A model generated the notes under the pieces. That model saw only the letters and a program-made list of their open reading frames with translations. It searched no databases and was not told where the DNA came from. A DNA stretch of 64,000 nucleotides from Streptomyces alboniger (GTDB taxonomy: Bacteria; Actinomycetota; Actinomycetes; Streptomycetales; Streptomycetaceae), in contig NZ_CP023695.1 of assembly GCF_008704395.1 (NCBI RefSeq), positions 2,976,001-3,040,000 of the forward strand. The letters run 5' to 3'. Below are positions 18,130-24,697 of the stretch, in pieces. Positions within the stretch are counted from its first letter, which is position 1; every line of letters begins with the position of its first letter. A program made the translations under genes and the position numbers.

Positions 18130-18780
18130 TCAGCGCAGCGCGTCCGCGACCTCACGAGCCGCATCCACCACCCGCGGCCCCACCCTCTCCGGCACGGAGT
18201 CCGCCAGCATCACCACGCCCACGCTGCCTTCGATGCCCGTCACCCCGACCAGGGGCGCCGCGGCCCCGCTCGCCCCGGCCTCCAGCTCGCCGTGGGTGAG
18301 CGCGTACCCGGGGTCGGTCACCGGGCTCTGCCGGGCCGCGAGGATGGCGCGCCCGGCGGCGCCCCGGTCCAGCGGGTGGCGGAAACCCGTGCGGTACGCC
18401 ACGTGATAGTCCGTCCACGTCGGCTCCACCACCGCGACGGCGAGGGCTTCCGTCCCGTCGACGAGCGTCAGATGCGCCGTCGCCCCGATGTCCTCGGCCA
18501 GCGACCGCAGGGCCGGCAGCGCGGCCTCCCGCACCAGCGGGTGCACCTGGCGGCCGAGGCGCAGCACACCGAGGCCGACGCGGGCGCGCCCGCCGAGGTC
18601 ACGCCGGACGAGCGCGTGCTGTTCGAGCGTGGCGAGCAGCCGGTACACCACGGTGCGGTTCACGCCGAGCTTGTTGGACAGCTCGGTGACCGTGAGGCCA
18701 TGGTCGGTGTCGGCCAGCAGCTTGAGGACGCGCAGTCCTCGATCCAGCGTCTGGGATGTCTCCGCGGTCACGACGCCCAC
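18130..18780 (-). CDS. IclR-family transcriptional regulator
   Basis: The 216-residue protein has an N-terminal winged helix (SQTLDRGLRVLKLLADTDHGLTVTELSNKLGVNRTVVYRLLATLEQHALV, about residues 9-58) and a C-terminal effector domain with DRGAAGRAILAARQ and VGVTGIEGSVGVVMLAD. GTG 18780 is taken as start, with GTG 18771 an alternative. No catabolic gene is adjacent, so its target is unknown. Confidence 0.9.
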   Translation of the reverse strand: MGVVTAETSQTLDRGLRVLKLLADTDHGLTVTELSNKLGVNRTVVYRLLATLEQHALVRRDLGGRARVGLGVLRLGRQVHPLVREAALPALRSLAEDIGATAHLTLVDGTEALAVAVVEPTWTDYHVAYRTGFRHPLDRGAAGRAILAARQSPVTDPGYALTHGELEAGASGAAAPLVGVTGIEGSVGVVMLADSVPERVGPRVVDAAREVADALR

Positions 18781-19017
18781 TCCTTAAGTGAGGGTCGGCG
18801 GCCCCTTTACGCGGCGGTTGCGCCGCCGGTCCCGTGTGGCGACGCGCGTCAGAGGCCGCCGGTCGGAACACCGGCTGCGCTCCGCGGCGGCGCTGCCACG
18901 GGGCGTGTGCGTTGCGGGGACAGTAGCGAGGCCGTCCCGCTCAGCGGAAGACTCCGTCCAGAATCCGGTCAGGGAGACGTCCCGGGCGCCCCCGATTGCC
19001 CCGTTACGCGGGGGGTG

Positions 19018-20817
19018 TCACTTCATGCGGGTGGCCCATTCCTGCACCTTCTCGATGCGCTGCCGCAGCTGCCCCGCCGTGGCCTCCGCGCTCGGCGGCC
19101 CGCCGCAGGTGCGCCGCAGCTCGGTGTGGATCACGCCGTGCGGTTTGCCGCTCTGGTGGACGTACGCGCCGACCATCGTGTTGAGCTGCTTCCGCAGTCC
19201 GAGCAGCTCCTTGTGGGAGACCACCGGCCGCCGCTCGGCGGGCAGTTCGAGCAGGTCGGCCTCCTCGTCGGGCTTCTTCCTGCTGTGCGCGATCTGCCGG
19301 GCCTGCCGCTTCTGGAGCAGCATCTGCACCTGGTCGGGTTCGAGGAGACCGGGGATGCCCAGGTAGTCCTGCTCCTCCTCGCTGCCCGGGTGCGCCTGCA
19401 TGCCGAACTCGGCGCCGTCGAACAGCACGCGGTCGAAGACGGCCTCGGACTCCAGCGCCTCGAAGGAGAACTGCTCCTGCTCGCCGGTGTCCTCGTCCTG
19501 CTCCTTGTTCGCCTCGTCCATCTCCTGCTCGGACTCGGCGTAGGGGTCCTCCTCCCCCTCCTTCTTCGGCTTGTCGAGGGCGTGGTCGCGCTCGACCTCC
19601 ATCTCGTTGGCGAAGGTCAGCAGGTCAGGGACGGTCGGCAGAAAGACGGACGCGGTCTCGCCGCGCCGCCTGGACCGTACGAAGCGGCCGACGGCCTGCG
19701 CGAAGAAGAGCGGCGTCGAGATCGTGGTCGCGTACACACCCACCGCGAGGCGCGGCACGTCGACGCCCTCGGACACCATGCGGACGGCGACCATCCACCG
19801 GTCGGTGCCCTCGCTGAAGTCGTCGATGCGCTTGGAGGCCCCGGCGTCGTCGGAGAGGACGACCGTCGCCTTGGTGCCGGTGATCTCGCGGATCAGCTTG
19901 GCGTAGGCGCGAGCGGAGTCCTGGTCGGAGGCGATGACGAGGCCGCCCGCGTCGGGGATGGCCTTCCTGACCTCGGTGAGCCGCTTGTCGGCGGCCTTGA
20001 GCACGTTCGGCATCCAGTCGCCGCGCGGATCGAGCGCGGTCCGCCAGGCCTGCGAGACGGCGTCCTTGGTCATCGGCTCGCCGAGCCGGGCGGCGATCTC
20101 GTCCCCCGCCTTCGTACGCCACCGCATGTTGCCCGAGTACGACAGGAAGATCACCGGCCGCACGACGCCGTCGCCGAGCGCGCTGCCATAGCCGTAGGTG
20201 TAGTCGGCGGAGGACCGCCGGATGCCGTCATTCCCTTCCTCGTACGTGACGAAGGGGATGGGGTTGGTGTCGGACCGGAAGGGCGTACCGGTGAGCGCGA
20301 GCCGCCGCGTGGCGGGCTCGAACGCTTCGAGGCACGCCTCGCCCCAGGACTTCGAGTCACCGGCGTGGTGGATCTCGTCGAGGATGACGAGCGTCTTGCG
20401 CTGCTCGGAGCGGTTGCGGTGCAGCATCGGCCGCACGCCGACGCCCGCGTAGGTCACGGCGACGCCGTGGTACTCCTTGCTGAGCGGCCCCGCGCTGTAC
20501 TCCGGGTCCAGCTTGATGCCGATACGAGCGGCCGCCTCCGCCCACTGCTTCTTCAGGTGCTCGGTGGGCGCGACCACGGTGACCTGCTGTACGACGTGGT
20601 GGTGCAGCAGCCAGGACGCGAGCGTGAGCGCGAACGTCGTCTTGCCGGCGCCGGGGGTGGCGACGGCGAGGAAGTCTCGCGGCTGCTCCTGGAGGTACCG
20701 CTCCATCGCGCCCTGCTGCCAGGCACGCAGCTTGTTGGCGGTGCCCCACGGCGCACGGCCGGGGAAGGCGGGCGAGAGGTGGTGGGAGGAGTTGGCGGCG
20801 GCGCTGGTGGTAGTCAC
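19018..20817 (-). CDS. SF2 DEAD/DEAH-box helicase
   Basis: The 599-residue protein is a superfamily 2 helicase. Motif I is ATPGAGKT (residues 53-60), motif II is DEIH (147-150), motif III is ALTGTPFRSD, and motif VI is QAVGRFVRSRRRGE. It resembles the XPB/RadD-like type III restriction-helicase group. After the second helicase domain comes a very acidic insert (EEGEEDPYAESEQEMDEANKEQDEDTGEQEQ in content, about residues 415-445), then a C-terminal helical part. GTG 20817 is the start. DNA repair or RNA metabolism are both possible; no partner gene is adjacent. Confidence 0.9.
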   Translation of the reverse strand: MTTTSAAANSSHHLSPAFPGRAPWGTANKLRAWQQGAMERYLQEQPRDFLAVATPGAGKTTFALTLASWLLHHHVVQQVTVVAPTEHLKKQWAEAAARIGIKLDPEYSAGPLSKEYHGVAVTYAGVGVRPMLHRNRSEQRKTLVILDEIHHAGDSKSWGEACLEAFEPATRRLALTGTPFRSDTNPIPFVTYEEGNDGIRRSSADYTYGYGSALGDGVVRPVIFLSYSGNMRWRTKAGDEIAARLGEPMTKDAVSQAWRTALDPRGDWMPNVLKAADKRLTEVRKAIPDAGGLVIASDQDSARAYAKLIREITGTKATVVLSDDAGASKRIDDFSEGTDRWMVAVRMVSEGVDVPRLAVGVYATTISTPLFFAQAVGRFVRSRRRGETASVFLPTVPDLLTFANEMEVERDHALDKPKKEGEEDPYAESEQEMDEANKEQDEDTGEQEQFSFEALESEAVFDRVLFDGAEFGMQAHPGSEEEQDYLGIPGLLEPDQVQMLLQKRQARQIAHSRKKPDEEADLLELPAERRPVVSHKELLGLRKQLNTMVGAYVHQSGKPHGVIHTELRRTCGGPPSAEATAGQLRQRIEKVQEWATRMK

Positions 20818-21026
20818 GGTCTCCGGGATTTTGCAGCTCGGGTACGTACGACAACCGGGCCACCTTACCGGTGGGCCGCCACCGGGAACCCGTCAACGGC
20901 CCCCCGCGCCTCGATGTGGGAGGCGGGTCACAGAGCCCCGCCCCACCCCGGCCCCCCGCACCTGGCCCGGGGTTCGATGTCCGATTTCCGCGAGCGGGAC
21001 GCGCCGCCGCTGATCATGCTGGCGGC

Positions 21027-21500
21027 ATGACGATTCCCTCCAGTACGGACGCGGCGACAGCGACGGAGACCGTCCTCACCGGCATGTACGCGGCCGAGGC
21101 GGAGTACCTGGCGGCCGGGGGCCCCGGCGAGGCCTCCTTCGACCTGCTCGCCCCCTTCTTCGCGCCGGATGTCGAGCTGCGTCAAGCGGACTCTCTGCCC
21201 TACGGGGGCACGTGGCGCGGCCACGACGGCATGACGCGCTTCTTCCTCGCGATGGGGCAGGCCTGGGAGACCTTCGACATGGTGGAGCAGGAATTCCTCG
21301 CCACCGGTGAGACGGCGGTCGTGCTGACCCGGATCCGCGCCCGCGCCCGTGCGACCGGCCGCGAACTCGGTTTCCCGCTCCTACAGACGATCACGGTGAA
21401 GGAGGGCCGGATCACCGAGGTCCGCCCCTTTTACTGGGACACGCAAGCGATCGCCGAAGCCTGTGCCATGCCCCTTAGGGGCGGGCGGCGGTGTACGTGA
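21027..21500 (+). CDS. SnoaL/NTF2-like protein
   Basis: The 157-residue protein has the SnoaL-like cone fold: an N-terminal helix with LTGMYAAEAEYLA, then LLAPFFAPDVELRQADSLPYGGTWRGHDGMTRFFLAMGQAW and a final beta sheet ending TVKEGRITEVRPFYWD. Such proteins are small isomerases, cyclases or binding proteins. ATG 21027 is the natural start. Its last 26 bp overlap the converging DUF397 gene, an unusual arrangement. The physiological substrate is unknown. Confidence 0.82.
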   Translation: MTIPSSTDAATATETVLTGMYAAEAEYLAAGGPGEASFDLLAPFFAPDVELRQADSLPYGGTWRGHDGMTRFFLAMGQAWETFDMVEQEFLATGETAVVLTRIRARARATGRELGFPLLQTITVKEGRITEVRPFYWDTQAIAEACAMPLRGGRRCT

Positions 21501-21816
21501 GGAAGCGGGACCAGGTGGCGGGGGTGACGGTGAGGTGGGGGGCGGCGGGGGTTTTGGAGTCGCGGATGTGGATGGTGCGGGGGGTGGGGGCGGCGACTTC
21601 GACGCAGTCGTCTGTTTCGCTGCTGCTGCTGTAGCTGCTTTTGTGCCAGCCCTGCGCGACCTCTACGCAGTCGCCCGACTCGTTGCTGCTGCTGTAGCTG
21701 CTCTTGCGCCAGTCCAGGGCGACTTCGACGCAATCATCACCCTCACTGCTGCTGCTGTAACTGCTCTTGAACCACTCAAGCTCAGAGGCAACTCCGGCAG
21801 AGGCCTTGCGGATCAT
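21475..21816 (-). CDS. DUF397 protein with three tandem motif copies
   Basis: The 113-residue protein contains three consecutive 21-residue units of the type WxKSSYSSSxxxDDCVEVA (residues 13-33, 34-54, 55-75), followed by the normal single DUF397 end with IHIRDSKTP. Ordinary DUF397 proteins have one copy and about 60-80 residues. DUF397 proteins act with WhiJ-like XRE regulators and HATPase proteins in Streptomyces development and antibiotic control. Its ATG overlaps the stop of the upstream XRE gene (ATGA), so they are co-translated. Confidence 0.88.
   Translation of the reverse strand: MIRKASAGVASELEWFKSSYSSSSEGDDCVEVALDWRKSSYSSSNESGDCVEVAQGWHKSSYSSSSETDDCVEVAAPTPRTIHIRDSKTPAAPHLTVTPATWSRFLTYTAARP
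21592..21780 (-). repeat. Three 63-bp coding repeats within the DUF397 gene
   Basis: Each 63-bp unit encodes one KSSYSSS...CVEVA copy. The units are highly similar at the DNA level, for example the GCTGCTGCTGTAGCTGCT blocks seen on the plus strand, which points to recent tandem duplication. Confidence 0.8.
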
Positions 21817-22673
21817 GTCTCTCCCAGCACTTGCTCGATGAAGGCCAGCGACTCCCGTGGCGTGAGAGCCTGAGCCCGGATCATCCCATAGCGCAGCTCA
21901 AGGAGCCTGAGCCGCTTCGGATCGGAGACGGGGTGGCCGTTGAACGCCCCTTCGGACCGCCCAATTGCCGTACCGTCACGGAACTTCAGCACTTCGATCA
22001 GGCCTCCCATTCCGGCGTGGGCCTCACAGTCGAGCGGCATCACCTGGAAAGTGACGTTGCGCAACTGAGCTACCTGGGCGAGATGTTCAAGTTGTCGCCG
22101 CAGCGCCATTCTCCCTCCGATGGTGCGTCGCAGTGTCGCCTCTTCCTGGACGAAGTTGAGAGCTGGGGCAGGATCACGCTCAAAGATCACCTGCCGGGCC
22201 ATGCGAGCCCCGACATATCGCTCCACCTGGTCCTGCGAATACGACGGCTGCCGCATCTCGAACAGCGCCAGCATGTGCTCTGCCGTCTGTAGCAGCCCAT
22301 GGATGTTGTGGTTGCTGTACAGCCCGATCTCAACCGCCCGGCCCTCCAGCTTCGCCAAGTCCCGCGTCTTCTTCGGATACCGGGCCTCCCGCATCTTCTC
22401 CTTCATGGCGGAGACGAGCCCATTGGCCCCCAGCACCTCATCGGTCTTGTCCAGATACTCGGGCCGGGGAATCCGCGCCCCGCGCTCGACCTTCCGGACC
22501 ATGTCCTCCCCGTAGCCGACCGCGTCGGCGAACTCCGCGACGCGGAGCCCCGCCGCCTCCCTGCGCAGCTTCAGGTGCTGGCCGACCATCTCGACCGCCG
22601 CGCTGATCTCGTCCTCGGGGTCGACATCCCAACCGGGTTCATCCACACCGTCGTTACGTTCCTCCACCGCCAC
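21813..22673 (-). CDS. WhiJ-like XRE regulator with DUF5753
   Basis: The 286-residue protein has an N-terminal XRE helix-turn-helix (LKLRREAAGLRVAEFADAVGYGEDMVRKVERGARIP, about residues 34-70) and a C-terminal DUF5753 domain (about 105-280) with the family segments YSNHNIHGLLQTAEHMLALFE and FVQEEATLRR. GTG 22673 is chosen because GGAGG lies 8 bases upstream and 286 residues is the usual family length; the read from 22781 is too long. It is divergent from an HATPase gene and translationally coupled to DUF397, the standard WhiJ-type trio. It probably represses from the upstream GACAA repeats until modulated by the partner proteins. Confidence 0.9.
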   Translation of the reverse strand: MAVEERNDGVDEPGWDVDPEDEISAAVEMVGQHLKLRREAAGLRVAEFADAVGYGEDMVRKVERGARIPRPEYLDKTDEVLGANGLVSAMKEKMREARYPKKTRDLAKLEGRAVEIGLYSNHNIHGLLQTAEHMLALFEMRQPSYSQDQVERYVGARMARQVIFERDPAPALNFVQEEATLRRTIGGRMALRRQLEHLAQVAQLRNVTFQVMPLDCEAHAGMGGLIEVLKFRDGTAIGRSEGAFNGHPVSDPKRLRLLELRYGMIRAQALTPRESLAFIEQVLGET

Positions 22674-22740
22674 CGCGCCCACCTCCGACGTCCGACCAAG
22701 TCCAACGCGCACTCGTACCCGTACGTCACCCAAGACAGCC

Positions 22741-22768
22741 GAGACAACGCGGGACAAGTACGGGACAA
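22741..22768. promoter_or_regulatory. Helically phased GRGACAA repeats between XRE and ATPase genes
   Basis: GAGACAA (22741-22747), GGGACAA (22751-22757) and GGGACAA (22762-22768) repeat every 10-11 bp, one helical turn. They sit in the 156-bp gap shared by the divergent XRE and HATPase genes and are good candidates for the XRE operator. Confidence 0.55.
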
Positions 22769-22829
22769 ACGCGGTACGCACAGCCCACAGCCCTGTTCAC
22801 GGCGCACCCGCACCGCCACGCTGAGTGAC

Positions 22830-23270
22830 GTGAACCAAGAAACCGCCGGGGTACACACCCCGTCCCCCACACACCAGTTCACGGTCCTGCTCTCCGCCAC
22901 GCGCAGGGGCGCCGGCCTGGCCAGGCTCCTCGCGCGGGAGCAACTCCGCAGCTGGGGGCGTCCGTACGAGGCCGCGGAGCACATCGTCGCCGAGCTGGCG
23001 AGCAACGCCGTGCTGCACGGCCACGTGCCCGGCAGGAGCTTCCGGCTGGTGCTGACGGTCTCCGCGACGGACACACTCCGTATCGAGGTATCGGACACGC
23101 GGGCGGACCGAAGCCCGCCGTTGCACCCCCGGCGCCCCTCCTCCGAGGAGGAGTCGGGCCGGGGCCTGCTCCTGGTCGAGGCCCTGGCCGACCGCTGGGG
23201 CACGGACCTGCGGCCGCCCTCGTACGGCCCGTGCAAGACGATCTGGGCGGAGCTGGACGCGCCGACGTAG
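22830..23270 (+). CDS. HATPase_c (anti-sigma/RsbW-like) ATP-binding protein
   Basis: The 146-residue protein has the GHKL ATPase fold of serine-kinase anti-sigma factors. The N-box is HIVAELASNAVLHGH, the G1 box is IEVSDTRADRSP, and the G2 region is EEESGRGLLLVEALADRWG. In WhiJ-type clusters such ATPases accompany the XRE and DUF397 genes. GTG 22830 is the most likely start. It is divergent from the XRE gene and ends 1 bp before the converging DinB gene. Confidence 0.88.
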   Translation: MNQETAGVHTPSPTHQFTVLLSATRRGAGLARLLAREQLRSWGRPYEAAEHIVAELASNAVLHGHVPGRSFRLVLTVSATDTLRIEVSDTRADRSPPLHPRRPSSEEESGRGLLLVEALADRWGTDLRPPSYGPCKTIWAELDAPT

Positions 23271-23271
23271 C

Positions 23272-23820
23272 TCAGGCCATGCTGAGGGCACCGTCGAGGG
23301 ACTCGCGGATGATGTCGGCGTGGCCCGCGTGCTGCGAGGTCTCGCCGATGACGTGCAGCAGGACGCGCCGGGCCGTCCACGACCCGCCGGGCTCCCACCA
23401 GGGAGCCGCGGGGAGAGGATGGGAGACGTCGAGGTCGGGCAGCGCCCGTACCAACGCGTCCGTCGCGGCGGCGACTTCGGCGTAGGCGGCGAGGACGCCC
23501 GCCAGTGTCTCACCGGGCAGCATGCGGAACTCGTCCGCGCGCTGGGCCAGGTCCTCGTCGCTCATGGCGGTGAAGTCGCCGAGGGCCGCCGGGCCGTCCT
23601 GGATGAAGGCGGCCCAGACCCGCTCGACCGCGGTGACGTGCTTGATGATCCCGCCGATGCACAGCTCGCTCGCGGTGGTGCGCAGGCCGGCCTGCTCGTC
23701 GGTGAGGTCGCGTGCGGTGCGGCGGAGCATGTCCCGGTGGTGGTCCAACGACTCCAGCAGGTCGGCGCGCTCGCCGGTGGTCGCCGCCTGGTCGAAGGCC
23801 GTGGTGTCGGTTCCGGGCAT
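23272..23820 (-). CDS. DinB-family protein
   Basis: The 182-residue protein is a DinB/YfiT-like four-helix bundle. Family segments include LLESLDHHRDMLRRTARDLTDEQAGLRT, the first metal-type His in GGIIKHVTAVERVWAA, and the distal pair in LLHVIGETSQHAGHADIIRESLDG. This is the typical metal-binding triad of DinB hydrolases or thiol-dependent enzymes. The promoter region carries a perfect 19-bp palindrome. Substrate unknown. Confidence 0.88.
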   Translation of the reverse strand: MPGTDTTAFDQAATTGERADLLESLDHHRDMLRRTARDLTDEQAGLRTTASELCIGGIIKHVTAVERVWAAFIQDGPAALGDFTAMSDEDLAQRADEFRMLPGETLAGVLAAYAEVAAATDALVRALPDLDVSHPLPAAPWWEPGGSWTARRVLLHVIGETSQHAGHADIIRESLDGALSMA

Positions 23821-23880
23821 GGTGGTGCCGCCTTCCTTGGGTACCGCTCCGTAAGGACAAGCACCACGCTAGAAGGCATA

Positions 23881-23899
23881 TAGGTCAGCTGCTGACCTA
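23881..23899. promoter_or_regulatory. Perfect 19-bp palindrome upstream of the DinB gene
   Basis: TAGGTCAGCTGCTGACCTA has 9-bp arms around a central T. It lies 61-79 bp before the DinB start, close to where a -35 box would be if TAGCGT (about 23868-23873, minus strand) is the -10. No regulator gene of matching specificity is adjacent. Confidence 0.55.
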
Positions 23900-24025
23900 G
23901 TGCTTCATGAACGGCACATGGCAGTCCCGTTGCGGCACCCCGTGACCGCTTGAGGTGTCCGCAGAGCCACGGCTAACTTCAGGGAGTCGATTCGACGAGA
24001 CGACACCTCGACGACTCGACGTCTT

Positions 24026-24100
24026 GGCCGTGTGCCCGAGTGGCTGAGGGGCTGGACTGCAAATCCAGTAACGCGGGTTCGATTCCCGCCACGGCCTCCA
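24026..24100 (+). tRNA. tRNA-Cys (anticodon GCA)
   Basis: A complete cloverleaf is visible: acceptor GGCCGTG pairs CACGGCC, anticodon stem CTGGA/TCCAG encloses CTGCAAA with anticodon GCA at 24059-24061, and the T arm is GCGGGTTCGATTCCCGC. The discriminator T and an encoded CCA follow (24097-24100). Confidence 0.95.
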
Positions 24101-24110
24101 CGGCGAGGGT

Positions 24111-24656
24111 TCAGGCGACCCGCGCCTCTTCCAACCGCCCCAGAATCGCGTCCACGGTCTCCCCGACCGACATCTCCGAACTGTCCAGCCAGAGGCCGAG
24201 CCGCGGGGTCGTCTCGCGCAGGCCCGTGTCCAGGTCCTGGACCGTCCACGCGCCGTAGCCCGTCTTGCCGCGGCCGGCCTCGCGGGAGGCGACCACGTCG
24301 GGGCGCGGGGCGAGCACGATCACGTACAAAGGGCGCGTGCGGACGAGGTCCACGTACGCCTTCAACTGCTCGCCCAGGATGACGTCCTGGACGATCACCG
24401 TGAAGCCCGCGCTCGCGTACTCGTCCGCCGTGGACGCCGACAGGCCGTACCGCAGGCGGAGTTGGGCCTCTGCCTCTTCCCCCGCGCCGGGCTCGAACTC
24501 CGCGCCGCCCGAGACGATCATCCGTCGGTAGACGTCACCGCGCACATGCGCGGCCTTCGGCAGCCGCTCGGCCAGCGCCTGCGCCACCGTGGACTTTCCG
24601 GACGCCATGATGCCGGTGATGACGATGACACCGGTGGGGTGAGGGGTGGTAGTCAT
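24111..24656 (-). CDS. P-loop kinase/phosphotransferase-like protein
   Basis: The 181-residue protein has an N-terminal P-loop, GIMASGKST (residues 15-23), followed by VAQALAERLPKAAHVRGDVYRRMIVSGG, typical of small nucleoside/shikimate-kinase-like ATPases. The middle contains VIVQDVILGEQLKAYVDLVRTRPLYVIVLAPRPDVV, similar to chloramphenicol phosphotransferase and zeta-toxin-like kinases. ATG 24656 or 24665 may be the start. Substrate unknown; it stands alone after the tRNA-Cys gene, 10 bp from its 3' end, converging. Confidence 0.82.
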   Translation of the reverse strand: MTTTPHPTGVIVITGIMASGKSTVAQALAERLPKAAHVRGDVYRRMIVSGGAEFEPGAGEEAEAQLRLRYGLSASTADEYASAGFTVIVQDVILGEQLKAYVDLVRTRPLYVIVLAPRPDVVASREAGRGKTGYGAWTVQDLDTGLRETTPRLGLWLDSSEMSVGETVDAILGRLEEARVA

Positions 24657-24697
24657 GGCGTCCATCGTGCCACCGGGGGTGTCCCGGCGGCTCCCGG

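Noticed and set aside
24026..24110. tRNA-Cys as an integration site with an attached element
   Set aside because: No repeated 3' tRNA segment or integrase gene is seen on either side; the neighbouring kinase-like gene shows normal composition.
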